Assembly: GCF_020819555.1 (NCBI RefSeq)
Contig: NZ_JAJHJB010000021.1
Span: 1 to 64,000 of the forward strand
Length of the DNA stretch: 64,000 nt
Source of the DNA: Pelosinus baikalensis
GTDB taxonomy: Bacteria > Bacillota > Negativicutes > DSM-13327
Direction of reading: 5' to 3'
The first letter of the stretch is position 1, and each line of letters starts with the position of its first letter. The notes beneath the pieces were generated by a model. That model did not search any database. It was not told the origin of the DNA and worked only from the letters and a program-made list of their open reading frames with translations. Both the position numbers and the translations under genes were made by a program. Shown here one piece after another: positions 16,440-26,287 of the stretch.

Positions 16440-16460
16440 TAGACAAAGATTAGAATTAGA
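16438..16460 (+). promoter_or_regulatory. Three-hexamer response-regulator box, copy 2
   Basis: It is ATTAGA, CAAAG, ATTAGA, ATTAGA, identical to 7402-7424, and the flanking bases (CATTACA.TCTC on the left) are also shared. It overlaps the -35 region of the envelope operon. Relative to the operon the hexamers read as TCTAAT, the opposite orientation to the box at the response regulator. Confidence 0.6.
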
Positions 16461-16550
16461 TTAAAGTTTAAGATCAAGCTACGATATCTTTAGCCTTGTT
16501 TATCAATTCAACTCCCAAAAAGACCGATCAAAATTAAATAGGTGGATACT

Positions 16551-16820
16551 GTGATTGAACGGCAACAGAGATTGTGTTTAAGTCCATATATGGCTATTTA
16601 TGATCTGGTCTTTCCCAAGGATAACCTTTTGCGAAAAATTAACGAGTTAATTGATTTTTCTTTTGTTTATAATTAACTGATCAATAAAATTTGTCTAGAT
16701 AATGGGCGCAATGCCATCAGCCCTATTCGTGTGTTCAAATATTTATTGTTAAAAACTATTTTTGACTTATCTGACGTTGATATTGTTGAACGATCAAAAT
16801 ATGATATGACGCTCCAATCT
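16551..16820 (+). pseudogene. IS1182-type transposase remnant
   Basis: From GTG 16551 the translation reads like the N-terminus of IS1182-family transposases (YDLVFPKDNLLRKINELID, later CLDNGRNAISPIRVFKYLLL, DIVERSKYDM). One in-frame TAA interrupts it after FSFVYN, and the sequence ends at the terminator hairpin. Only about 90 codons remain and no terminal inverted repeats were found. Confidence 0.8.
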
Positions 16821-16863
16821 CAAAAAAAAGACGACTCTAAATTCAAGATTTGAATTTAGAGTC
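16819..16863 (-). terminator. Strong intrinsic terminator of the ABC operon
   Basis: A perfect 17-bp stem (16827-16843 with 16847-16863, loop GAT) is followed on the minus strand by eight T's. It lies 110 bases after the stop of the ABC transporter gene at 16974. Confidence 0.9.
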
Positions 16864-16973
16864 GTCTCCCATTGACCTTGTTACCCTCAAAAAATGCAAG
16901 GTGATGTACTCCCTACTTTTGAGATAATCGACAATTGATAATTCATAGCGTTGTTAATTCAATGGCCCTATTT

Positions 16974-18842
16974 TTATCCTACAAACTGACTGTTATACAG
17001 ATCTGCATAGAAACAGTTCTGAGCAAGAAGCTCCTTATGGTTACCCATTTCAATAATACTGCCTTTGTTCATAACCAGTATCAATTCGGCCTCTCTAATC
17101 GTAGACAGTCTATGGGCAATAACAAAGCTAGTTCTTCCATGCATAAGTTCAGTCATCGCTCTTTGAATGTAAACCTCAGTTCTTGAATCAACACTACTTG
17201 TAGCTTCGTCAAGAATCAAGATTGTAGGATCTGCCAGGATTGCACGAGCAATCGTCAGAAGCTGTTTTTGTCCCTGGGAGATATTCGAAGCTTCCTCATT
17301 TATGATTGTATTATAGCCATCAGGAAGTGTTTTAATGAAGTGATGGGCATGAGCAGCTCTCGTTGCTTGTATAACCTCTTCCTCTGTCGCACCTTCACGA
17401 CCGTAAGCGATATTCTCCATTATAGTACCGTTAAAGAGCCAGGTATCTTGAAGCACCATCCCGAACATACTACGCAGTGCACCACGCTCTATATCTCGGA
17501 TATCTACTCCGTCTATCCTTATTCTACCATAATTTATTTCATAGAAGCGCATCAGTAAATTAACCAGTGTTGTCTTACCCGCACCGGTTGGCCCAACGAT
17601 GGCGATTGTATGTCCCTGTTTGACATCAATATTGATGGCCTTTAGAAGGGGTACCTCTTCCTGATAGCTGAAATCTACGTTTTCAAATTTTACTTCTCCC
17701 TTAGGGAAGGCTATCACCTTAGCATCAGCACTATCTGGTACTTCATCCTCCTCATCGAGCAGTTCAAAGACGCGCTCAGCAGATGCCACCGTTGATTGAA
17801 TAATATTCACTATATTGGCAGTTTGCACGATTGGCATGGTTAATTGTCTTGAATATTGAATAAATGCCAGAATATCACCAATTGTAATGATACCCTTCAT
17901 TGCAAATAGAGCACCAACAACACTAATAATAATATATCCTAGATTGCTGACAAATCTCATTAAAGGCATGATTATTCCCGAAATAAACTGTGCTTTATAG
18001 CCAGCAGTATAGAGTTTAGCATTAATAGAATTAAAGGTTTCGGTGGATTCCTTCTCACGGCCAAAAGCCTTAACTATTTTATGCCCCGTATACATTTCTT
18101 CAACATGCCCATTAAGTTCCCCTAATGATTTTTGTTGAGCAGCAAAGTGTGATTGAGAGCGTTTGGCAATCATCATGGTTACTGCAATATAGAGAGGCAA
18201 CGTCAGAATAACAATCAATGTTAATAAGAGACTTATGGAAAGCATCATAACTATAATACCGCCAATTGTCACAATGGAAGTAATGAGTTGAGTAAGACTT
18301 TGCTGTAGAGTCGTTGAGATATTATCTAGATCGTTGGTAACTAGGCTCAATATTTCCCCATGTGTTCTTCCATCAAAAAACTTAAGCGGCAAGCGTGAAA
18401 GCTTCTCATCCACTTCTTTACGCATATTATAAACTGTTTTTTGGGCAACTCCAGCCATAATATATTGTTGCAGATAACTAAATGCCCCACTAATAAGATA
18501 TAACCCTAACAGAATGAATACGATCTGACCAATATACGTGAACTCCATAGTTGGAATAGGCTGATGCATCTTTAAAGCTATCATTTTGGCCTCAAAGCCT
18601 TCTGCTATTTTCGTTATCGCCCGGCCCATGATCTTGGGGCCAATAATACTAAATATTGTGCTTAAAATGGCAGCGATAAACACGATACTAAATTTAATTC
18701 TCTGAGGCTTTAAATATCCAAGCAGCCTGAAAAATGTCCCCTTGAAATTCTTTGCTTTTTCTACCGGTTTACCCAGGGATCCCATTGGGCCCCCTGAACC
18801 AAAACCTTTTTTGGATTTATCAGCATTACGTTCTTCACTCAT
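16974..18842 (-). CDS. ABC exporter subunit, membrane plus ATPase
   Basis: The 622-residue protein has six membrane helices (about residues 50-340) and an ATPase domain with Walker A GPTGAGKTTL, signature ISQGQKQLL and Walker B LILDEATSSVD with the catalytic Glu. It overlaps the 575-residue ABC gene by four bases. The pair forms a heterodimeric multidrug-type exporter like YheI/YheH (BmrCD). This subunit carries the canonical Walker B, but its signature is ISQGQ rather than LSGGQ. A MarR-type regulator heads the operon. Confidence 0.9.
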   Translation of the reverse strand: MSEERNADKSKKGFGSGGPMGSLGKPVEKAKNFKGTFFRLLGYLKPQRIKFSIVFIAAILSTIFSIIGPKIMGRAITKIAEGFEAKMIALKMHQPIPTMEFTYIGQIVFILLGLYLISGAFSYLQQYIMAGVAQKTVYNMRKEVDEKLSRLPLKFFDGRTHGEILSLVTNDLDNISTTLQQSLTQLITSIVTIGGIIVMMLSISLLLTLIVILTLPLYIAVTMMIAKRSQSHFAAQQKSLGELNGHVEEMYTGHKIVKAFGREKESTETFNSINAKLYTAGYKAQFISGIIMPLMRFVSNLGYIIISVVGALFAMKGIITIGDILAFIQYSRQLTMPIVQTANIVNIIQSTVASAERVFELLDEEDEVPDSADAKVIAFPKGEVKFENVDFSYQEEVPLLKAINIDVKQGHTIAIVGPTGAGKTTLVNLLMRFYEINYGRIRIDGVDIRDIERGALRSMFGMVLQDTWLFNGTIMENIAYGREGATEEEVIQATRAAHAHHFIKTLPDGYNTIINEEASNISQGQKQLLTIARAILADPTILILDEATSSVDSRTEVYIQRAMTELMHGRTSFVIAHRLSTIREAELILVMNKGSIIEMGNHKELLAQNCFYADLYNSQFVG

Positions 18843-20566
18843 GCTAATTCCTCCTCGTAAAGCTGTGAAGCTACAATTTCTCCATATACCTTACAGGTAT
18901 CGATCAATTCTTTATGTGTGCCAATGCCAGATATCTGTCCTGCATCTAAGACGATAATTCGATCAGCATCCTTAACTGTTGAAATACTTTGCGCAATAAT
19001 AAAAACCGTAGCATCCGCAATTTCAGGTTTGAGTGCTGCACGTAACCTTGCATCTGTTTTAAAATCAAGTGCGGAAAAACTATCATCAAAAATATAGATC
19101 TCCGCTTTTCTAATTAAAGCACGGGCAATTGAGAGTCGTTGCTTTTGTCCCCCAGAAACATTAGTTCCTCCTTGGGCAATCTCATGATCAAAGCCTGCTT
19201 CTACCCCTAAGATAAACTCTGTTGCTTGTGCAACATGAGCTGCATGTTCAATTTCTTCCATCGTCGCATTTTCTTTTCCGTATTTTATATTTTCAGCAAT
19301 GGTACCTGAAAAAAGTACTGTTTTCTGAGGGACAAAACCAATCTTAGCACGAAGTGCTTGCTGGCTCATTGCACGAACATCAACACCATCAACCAAAATA
19401 CTACCGCTTTCAACATCGTAAAAACGTGTAATTAAGTTAACCAACGTGGATTTCCCTGAACCAGTACCTCCAATAATTGCAGTCAATTCTCCTGGTTTTA
19501 CGCTAAAGGTTATATTGCTCAGCGCTGGTTGATCTGCGCCAGGGTACCGAAAGGAAACTTTCTTAAATTCTACAAAACCTCTTTCACTACTGGCTAGTTC
19601 TATTTTTTCAGGATCAACGATGTCAAGATTCGTTGCAAGCACTTCGTTGATTCTTACTGCCGAAACTTGTGCACGTGGTACCATAATAAATAACATGACA
19701 AGCATGAGTAATGAGAATAATATTTGAGTAGCGTATTGAATAAATGCTAACAGTGATCCAATCTGCATGGTTCCATCCTCTATTCGAATCGCACCAAACC
19801 AAATAATTGCTACCGTTGTTAAATTCATAATCAGCATCATTGCCGGCATTAGTACAGCCATGATTATATTGACCTTAACTGCGTTATCCATAAGGTCTGC
19901 ATTGGCATCATCAAAGCGCACTCTTTCTTTTTCAATACGATTAAAAGCACGTACCACTCTAATGCCCGTAATCTTTTCTCGTAGCACAAGATTTAATTTA
20001 TCTATTTTTTTCTGCATAACCTTAAATAATGGCAAACCTCTTTTCAAAGTAATACCAATGACAGTGAACAGGATAGGAATTGTAACTACAAGTACCCAGG
20101 CTAACTCTTTATCCTGCTGCAGAGCCATGATCACTCCACCAATACAAGTTAAAGGCGCAGTAATCATCATACTAAAGATCAAAACCGATACTTGCTGAAT
20201 TTGAGTCACATCATTAGTCGTTCTTGTAATCAGTGTGGCCGTTCCGAATTTATCAAACTCATGCAAAGAAAACTCTTCCACTTTAGTAAAAATTTTTTCA
20301 CGTAATATGATTCCAAAACCAACGGCTGTTTTTGAAGAGAGATAGGTTGCAAGAATTGCGCATAAAGTTCCTCCTGCCGCAATAAGTAACATAAAACGGC
20401 CAAGATGAAGAATATAATCAACATCCTTATTCGCTAAGCCATTGTCAACAATATCTGCCATTAAGGTGGGTAAATAGAGATCTGAAAGCACCTGCACACA
20501 CAATAATATGATAATAACAGCTATATATGTTGTATATGGTTTTAGGAATCTATACAATTTAAGCAT
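18839..20566 (-). CDS. ABC exporter subunit with degenerate catalytic site
   Basis: The 575-residue half transporter has six N-terminal helices and an ATPase domain: Walker A GGTGSGKSTL, signature VSGGQKQRLS, Walker B YIFDDSFSALD. The catalytic Glu after the Walker B Asp is replaced by Asp, as in the degenerate subunit of BmrCD-type heterodimers. It partners the 622-residue protein (4-base overlap). Together they probably export lipophilic drugs. It is located 41 bases after the MarR regulator gene. Confidence 0.9.
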   Translation of the reverse strand: MLKLYRFLKPYTTYIAVIIILLCVQVLSDLYLPTLMADIVDNGLANKDVDYILHLGRFMLLIAAGGTLCAILATYLSSKTAVGFGIILREKIFTKVEEFSLHEFDKFGTATLITRTTNDVTQIQQVSVLIFSMMITAPLTCIGGVIMALQQDKELAWVLVVTIPILFTVIGITLKRGLPLFKVMQKKIDKLNLVLREKITGIRVVRAFNRIEKERVRFDDANADLMDNAVKVNIIMAVLMPAMMLIMNLTTVAIIWFGAIRIEDGTMQIGSLLAFIQYATQILFSLLMLVMLFIMVPRAQVSAVRINEVLATNLDIVDPEKIELASSERGFVEFKKVSFRYPGADQPALSNITFSVKPGELTAIIGGTGSGKSTLVNLITRFYDVESGSILVDGVDVRAMSQQALRAKIGFVPQKTVLFSGTIAENIKYGKENATMEEIEHAAHVAQATEFILGVEAGFDHEIAQGGTNVSGGQKQRLSIARALIRKAEIYIFDDSFSALDFKTDARLRAALKPEIADATVFIIAQSISTVKDADRIIVLDAGQISGIGTHKELIDTCKVYGEIVASQLYEEELA

Positions 20567-20607
20567 TTACTTCGCTCTCCAATCTTAAATGATATAAGTG
20601 AGCTCAT

Positions 20608-21048
20608 TCATTCTTCTCGGTTGCCTAGAAGTTTCTTTAAAGCATCTAAGCCCACAAATATTTTAGCAAGTTCTTCGGGAGTGCCTTTGTTCATTGTTTG
20701 TTCAATATTTTCCTCTAGCCATTTATGAAATTTCTGGTGCATTTCCGTAAAAGCAGGAGTTATACTGACATAAACGACTCTTTTATCTTTTTCACTTCTT
20801 TTTCTTTCTACCATTCCCTGCTTCTCAAGCCTGTCGACAATCCCTGATACCGTACTATTAGATAAACTAAGCCTCGTACCTAATTCTGTTATCTTAAGTT
20901 CTTTTTCTTTACTTAAGATAACACAAACCATGCTTTGAGGTGCAGTCATACCTATATCTTCAAAAACTTTACTCATCCTTTTTCTGAAAAGGTGCATTAC
21001 TTCCTGAAAAAGTTTTGTAATTTGTGCGCCATCATGTAAGTTTTCCAT
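20608..21048 (-). CDS. MarR-family transcriptional regulator
   Basis: The 146-residue winged-helix protein has the MarR core: ITELGTRLSLSNSTVSGIVDRLEKQGMVERKRSEKD split as recognition helix and wing (residues about 52-90). It is first in an operon with the two ABC exporter genes, which it likely represses until a drug or phenolic ligand binds. An inverted repeat upstream (21105-21126) is the candidate operator. The start is ATG 21046-21048 behind AAAGGCGG. Confidence 0.9.
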   Translation of the reverse strand: MENLHDGAQITKLFQEVMHLFRKRMSKVFEDIGMTAPQSMVCVILSKEKELKITELGTRLSLSNSTVSGIVDRLEKQGMVERKRSEKDKRVVYVSITPAFTEMHQKFHKWLEENIEQTMNKGTPEELAKIFVGLDALKKLLGNREE

Positions 21049-21104
21049 TTTTACCGCCTTTCTATATGTTTCGTCTACAAATATTTTCTATGCTAATATT
21101 TCGT

Positions 21105-21126
21105 GTACGATATATCCAAATCGTAC
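21105..21126. promoter_or_regulatory. Candidate MarR operator
   Basis: GTACGAT (21105-21111) and ATCGTAC (21120-21126) form an inverted repeat with an 8-base spacer, about 57 bases upstream of the regulator ATG. MarR dimers bind such palindromes in their own promoters. Confidence 0.5.
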
Positions 21127-21283
21127 TTTATAAGTATGTTCTTGTCAAACAGTTTTTTTATAGTATCAAGAACTTATTATTACTCCAGAGTTGCAGCAGC
21201 AATCCGGATGCCCAATGGGCACTTCATTTGCCCAAATAGATCATAATAATATTCATTCTAATTAGTGATAACCATCCATTATA

Positions 21284-21310
21284 TAAAAAAACACTCGTTT
21301 AAAGAGTGTT
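21284..21310 (-). terminator. Intrinsic terminator
   Basis: The hairpin AACACTC (21290-21296), loop, GAGTGTT (21304-21310) is followed on the minus strand by a run of T's. It lies after the decayed genes at 21.4-23.5 kb. Confidence 0.7.
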
Positions 21311-21393
21311 TTCCCATCCATCTATAATATTTATAATTTATTTGATTGGCGAATTGTCAAGCTCATCCAACCTAAATATAATCTTATTGAAAA

Positions 21394-21568
21394 GCAACAG
21401 AACATCCCCTTGCCTAGACCTGTACCTCTTTATTCGAAGTGTGAATCCTTACTTATCCCAAAATGCTTGAATCAATCAAAAGTACTACGCCTTTATCGTC
21501 TTCAGAACGAATTACACGCCCAGCTGCTTGTGACACTTTATTCATACCGGGATACATATACGCATATC
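21394..21568 (-). pseudogene. Partial duplicate of the helicase gene 3' end
   Basis: The bases match 26484-26757, the end and downstream region of the intact helicase gene, but about 100 bases (26562-26660) are missing inside. Shared landmarks on the plus strand include CAACAGAACATCCCC and GTACTACGCC. It encodes no complete domain. Confidence 0.85.
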
Positions 21569-21690
21569 CCTGGGTTTTCTTCCACCAGCACGTTATGTCC
21601 AGCTTTACTCAGGGCATCTACTCCTGCGAGTGTTAAGCCCACCCGGTTTTCATTGTTTTTTAAAAGCAGCTTGAATGCAGCGCGATATCT
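21569..21690 (-). pseudogene. Alanine dehydrogenase-like N-terminal fragment
   Basis: On the minus strand the translation LLKNNENRVGLTLAGVDA then LSKAGHNVLVEENPG matches the conserved N-terminus of alanine dehydrogenases (KNNENRVALTPAGV...). It has no start and is fused to the helicase remnant at its 3' side. Confidence 0.7.
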
Positions 21691-21698
21691 GCCCCCCA

Positions 21699-21995
21699 TT
21701 AAGTCAGAGATTTCAAGCCGTTACTTCTAATTCGGCAGCTAATGTATTGACCTGATGAGCCATGTCGGCTAGTACTAGCTAGATCACCTATGCCGGCTGA
21801 TAAATTCCTTGCTAGCACTTTCATGGTGTCATATCGCTCGACCGATTCGGTAAAAACTATTGCGCCACAAATTTCATCCTGCTTATCATATATTGGCACC
21901 GCACAAGCAATAAAATTAACTGAGTCATAAGGCTGAGCTTGCTTGATAAACGGCAACGCTTCCATCCAAAACTGTAAAAGCCCCTCTTTTTCCAT
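21699..21995 (-). pseudogene. Methyl-accepting/sensor protein fragment
   Basis: The frame from 21995 encodes a PAS-like sensor core (ACAVPIYDKQDEICGAIVF), then LSAGIGDLASTS. At that point the family continuation 'DMAHQVNTLAAELEVTA' is in another frame, showing a frameshift near 21770, and the gene stops soon after. It resembles cytoplasmic methyl-accepting proteins lacking most of the signalling domain. Confidence 0.65.
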
Positions 21996-22054
21996 ATTTC
22001 ACACTCCCTTTGCTAATGATGGAGTTGGAAAAACCGCTGCCCACGCCAGCATTC

Positions 22055-23280
22055 CTAGATATCCCGGCGAGCTTTAACAGAATCGACAAGTTCCTTTGTA
22101 GCCTTTAAAAATGTATCAATATTATCTATGGTATGGCAATGAAGTGGTGAGACTCTGATGGCACCGTCCATACTGAATGATTCAAGCATTCGCTTTGAAT
22201 AAGGGCTGGTGTTTACTCTTTCATATACGATGACCCCTCTCTTTTCATACTCTCTCACCGTTTGTTGTATCCCAGATTCTCGATACCCATGGCAATGATA
22301 AAATCTTTCTTGGTAAAGTCTTCATAATCCAGAAATATTTTAACTCCTTTTATATTTCTTAGACCTGGGATTTTATCAGTTCCATTAAGCATTCTGGACA
22401 TTAATGCTCTTTCTTGCAAAGCAATGCGGGACATGCCGTGAGCAAACAATTCACGACGGTCACTGCTGTCAATAAATTTGCTGCCAATCCAACATACATA
22501 ATTTACTATTTCAGTGACTACGGCAAATTGCGCTGGTGCAGGGCTGCCAAGCTCCCAGTCTCCAGCTGGTTTGGCAATTAACTTATGATGAGGAAGCGCA
22601 GCTGCTCTATCAGATAACCAGGCAATTCCTGAACCTCTGCACCCAAAAAATTTGTACGGAGCAAAATTAATCCCGTCAACGGGGATTTTTTGCAGATTGA
22701 TTACATCATGAGGTGCATGCTGTACTGCATCTACAATAATATATAAATCCGGCTTAATTTCACGGGCCTTTTTTACTATATTTTCAATGTCGAAGATAGC
22801 GCCCGAGATATTTGAAGCATACATAACACTCAAAAGACAAGTATCTTTATCTACTAATTTGACAACTTCCTCTACATCTACGCCAGCCGTTACAGGATTG
22901 CTTTTTGCTACCCGGAATTCTTTGCCTGTCAGTTTCGCATAATATTCGACTGGATCATAGGCCGAAGGATGTTCCAGTACCGTTGTTACAATATTGCTGC
23001 CACTTATATTTTCCGCAACAGCTCGAACCATATCAAACATGGCTTGTGAGGCTGTAAGTGAAGCAAAAACGCTGCCGCCTTTTACATTAAAAATAGTTCT
23101 TACGTCATTTGTCCCGTCTTCTTGTACTTTTTGTAAATATAATGCCATCTTGTGATTGCGCTCTGGGCAATCTGGAATCGCATCAATTTTTGAAAATTGT
23201 TCTACTGCTTTTTTGAGTCTGAATGAACCTCCTGCATTATCAAAGAAAAGTCTTTTACCAATAGTGGGATCATCTTCCAC
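22055..23280 (-). pseudogene. Class V aminotransferase, frameshifted
   Basis: The first frame (22255-23280) has the cysteine desulfurase/class V fold, with the PLP Asp in IIVDAVQHAPHD and the PLP lysine in FAPYKFFGCRG. It ends at ENLGYNKR. The continuation SGIQQTVREYEKRGVIVYERV is in the next frame to 22055, so one base was lost near 22275. The frame can be read up to about 23330 (QLFSDELLKEIREAFYY) but with no start codon, and a further shift separates it from ANKIITEAG. The gene is most likely dead. Confidence 0.85.
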
Positions 23281-23454
23281 ATAGTAAAACGCTTCCCGAA
23301 TTTCTTTTAATAATTCATCTGAAAATAACTGCCTGCCTCAGTAATGATTTTGTTAGCCGATTCAGTCACTTACTATTCTCACATGTTAAAAGCCGCCGTA
23401 TGATTCATTTGACAGGCTCCTAGTTTGGGCCGCCCCAACGTCCCCGTGTGTCTC

Positions 23455-23535
23455 CATCCATATACTAAACAGACATGTATCTTTGTCTATCAGAGCGGCC
23501 ACATCTATTACAGCAATACCACCTGTTATTTTGCA
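23455..23535 (-). pseudogene. Fragment of a second class V aminotransferase
   Basis: The minus strand translates to ITGGIAVIDVAALIDKDTC then LFSIWME, matching VTAGVDVEEVVKLVDKDTC then LLSVMYA of the neighbouring pseudogene. It is a remnant of a paralogue, not an exact duplicate. Confidence 0.6.
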
Positions 23536-23543
23536 TGATCTTC

Positions 23544-24848
23544 TTAACTATTGCCTACGCCTTCAAGATATTTCTTTCCTTTTTCAGCATCGTATACGCC
23601 TTCCCATTTAGACATCAAAACAGTAGCCAATGCATGCCCAATTACATTAACCCAAGTTCGTCCCATGTCAAGAAGCCGGTCAATGCCTAAAATAAAAGCT
23701 GTCCCCTCTATAGGAATTCCCATAATTGGGAGTGTAGCAAGAATGATAATAAACGCCCCGCCCGGTATTCCTGCTGCTCCTTTTGATGTAATCATTAATA
23801 CTGCAACTAATTTAATGAGATCTAAGGTTGTCAGTTCAATACCATACATCTGCGCCAAAAAGATAATTGCCAATCCCTCGTAAATCATTCCGCCAACCAG
23901 ATTAAAGGTATATCCTATCGGAATAACAAATGTCGTTATGGACCTGGGGGATCCGAAAGCCTCTGACTTTTCAATCAACTTCGGCAATACGGTTTCTGAA
24001 CTTGCCGTACTAAAAGCAAGAATAAACTCTGTTTTCATAATTTTAAAGAAGTCAAGAATATTTACACCAAACATTTTTCCTATTATTCCGTGTACACCAA
24101 TGCCAAAGACAATTACCAAACCATATGTGCAAAGGGTTAATTTCCCCAACGGCACTAAAGATTGGACGCCAAACTTAGATACAGTAACCGCCATAGTGGC
24201 AAAAACGCCGTAAGGAGCAAGTTTCATCACTTGATTTGTAACCCAAAACATACCTGCAGATACTCCGTTAGCAAACTTAAGGATTACATCTCTGCCTGCT
24301 TGTGGAACATGATGTAAACTTAAACCAAATACAACCGCAAAAAAGATAATAGCTAAAAGATCACCATTAGATAAAGCACTAACGATATTCGTAGGAACGA
24401 TATTAACAAATGTACTCACGAGACCGCTTTCGCCTAATTTTTGCACATTAGTTTCAAGATTGGAGAGACTTCCCTTTGACAACAAACTTAAGTCGACACC
24501 TGTCCCTGGCTGGAAAAAGATACCTACCATAACCCCCAAGCCAATGGCAATTAAACTCACAACTTCAAAATAGAATATAGTTTTAATCCCTAATCGCCCA
24601 ATATGTTTTTATTCGCCATCATCGCCGCCGGCAATCCCTGTAACTAGAGTACAGAAGACAATCGGAACAACAATCATCTTAATTAATCTGATAAAAATAT
24701 CTGCAATAGGTTTTAAATAAGATGAAACTAGCGGATTACCATAAAAAATAACTCCAACGATACTACCCAGTACGAGCGCAAACAATATCTGATATGCCAG
24801 TGGAATATTAGTTCTTTTTAATGTGTTTACCATACTATATCCTCCCAT
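23544..24848 (-). pseudogene. Dicarboxylate/cation symporter (DAACS family) with a nonsense codon
   Basis: A single frame runs from ATG 24846-24848 to 23544 but is interrupted by TAA at 24609-24611, after GIAGGDDGE. The residues after the stop (KHIGRLGIKTIFYFEVV) are the normal family continuation, so one substitution broke a 434-residue transporter. Family marks are present: eight helices, STASSETVLP (serine-rich motif) and NLVGGMIYEGLAIIFLAQ. It would be a proton or sodium symporter for glutamate or C4-dicarboxylates. Confidence 0.9.
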
Positions 24849-25260
24849 AATTATTTTTGTAACGTTTCTGCATCCGGAAATGATTACATAACTCCATTTT
24901 TCTTTTGAGGCGTTTGATTCTCCGATATATTACTTTTGATGGGAAGTGCTACATCTTATGGTTTTTTTATCCTTAGTCATAAGTTAATGACTAAGGATTT
25001 CTCTGTAAAAATAAACACCTAAAGATATCGGTAGTAAGCCTCACTCCCTTTTTGGGGATTTTCGTCGTTTTTATCACCCCTTCCTATTCATTTTTCATTC
25101 ATGAAGCCTAGTTGTCAGTCTTTTGGAAATATTGAAAATCTTATGCTCAAGAACATTGTAATACGTAATTATAACTATAGTAAAATTGGATTAATCGTAA
25201 TTTAAAATCTGATTTTGCGATATTTTTAAATTTTCTAATTATTTACAATAATAAAAATAT
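24849..25260. other. Gene-free region
   Basis: It holds the upstream region of the symporter and the 3' side of the LysR gene. The only clear structure is a perfect 12-bp hairpin at 24969-24998 with no T tract on its 3' side; its role is unknown. Confidence 0.5.
24969..24998. repeat. Perfect 12-bp inverted repeat
   Basis: ATCCTTAGTCAT (24969-24980), loop AAGTTA, ATGACTAAGGAT (24987-24998). It lies about 120 bases upstream of the symporter start and may be an operator or an mRNA leader hairpin. Confidence 0.6.
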
Positions 25261-26151
25261 TTAATTCTCATCCTTATTGAATAATGAATCAAGACACTTA
25301 TTTAGTATGTTAATACCTTCTATTGAGCTGGATTTTGGATATTTTGCCTGAATTTTATAACAAATCCGCTCAGGTGGTGGATCAACTAATCGATAGTATG
25401 CAAATGGTCCCATTGCCACCATTTTTTGAGCAATGCATTGCGGAACTATTGCCCACGCCCCATCTTTATTCAGCAGCGAGACCAATAATTGTGCCGTATC
25501 TACCTGCAGAGATGGATACCCGTTTTTGTCTTTCCACCGTTGATACCAAGTATGCCAGGCCGGGTCTCCCTCAAAAAATATTTCGCTTTCCAGGTCCAGG
25601 CTCTCCGCATCAATAAACTCACTAGTATTTCTAAGCGGCATTTCTCTGCGCAGCACTACCCTTGGCTCCGAATAAAACTTTCGAACAATAATATTCCTCA
25701 TTGGTAAATCCAACAAAGTGAAAGCCACATCTATTTCACCGCGGTCTACCTGTAAGTAAAGTTCCGTTGAGTTGTGGGTTTTAAGACGAACATTCAAGTC
25801 TTTCCCATATTTGCGTAAGGCTTGGTAAAGAGAGGGAAGAACATAAGTATGAATAGTATCTACCGCCCCGATAGACAGCATTATACTCTGGGTTTGAGAT
25901 TGAATCCGCTTCGTATCTTGAACGAGATCCTCCCATCTTTTTGCAATCACTAGAAATTCCTTCCCCTGATCAGTTAACGTTAACGTTCTCATTCCACGTC
26001 CGCGATCAATCAAGATCATCCCTACTTCCCGTTCAAGTTCTGCAAGACGACCGCTAAGAGTTGACTGCGATATAAATAACGAGTTAGCGGCTTCAGTTAA
26101 GCTGCCGTGCCGTATAACGGCAAGAAATGCTTCTATCGTCACTGTATCCAT
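25261..26151 (-). CDS. LysR-family transcriptional regulator
   Basis: The product is 296 residues if translated from ATG 26149-26151, which has a GGGGG ribosome-binding site and gives the standard LysR N-terminus (MDTVTIEAFLAVIRHGSLTEAA). The longer frame to 26250 is unlikely. The helix-turn-helix covers residues about 1-60 and the effector-binding domain residues 90-290. It is upstream of the symporter pseudogene in the same direction and may have controlled it. Confidence 0.88.
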   Translation of the reverse strand: MDTVTIEAFLAVIRHGSLTEAANSLFISQSTLSGRLAELEREVGMILIDRGRGMRTLTLTDQGKEFLVIAKRWEDLVQDTKRIQSQTQSIMLSIGAVDTIHTYVLPSLYQALRKYGKDLNVRLKTHNSTELYLQVDRGEIDVAFTLLDLPMRNIIVRKFYSEPRVVLRREMPLRNTSEFIDAESLDLESEIFFEGDPAWHTWYQRWKDKNGYPSLQVDTAQLLVSLLNKDGAWAIVPQCIAQKMVAMGPFAYYRLVDPPPERICYKIQAKYPKSSSIEGINILNKCLDSLFNKDEN

Positions 26152-26233
26152 TCTAGTACCCCCCAATTTTACATTTACTCCATATGATAGCATTATAATT
26201 TCAGTTTGCAATCCCCACCTCCTTGTCACTTGA

Positions 26234-26287
26234 AATGAAAACGGCCACAAATTCCTTTAAAACAAGAAAATTGCAGCCGTTTTCATT
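26234..26287. terminator. Inverted repeat, possible terminator
   Basis: AATGAAAACGGC (26234-26245) and GCCGTTTTCATT (26276-26287) are a perfect 12-bp pair with a 30-base loop. It lies between the helicase and LysR genes. Confidence 0.5.
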
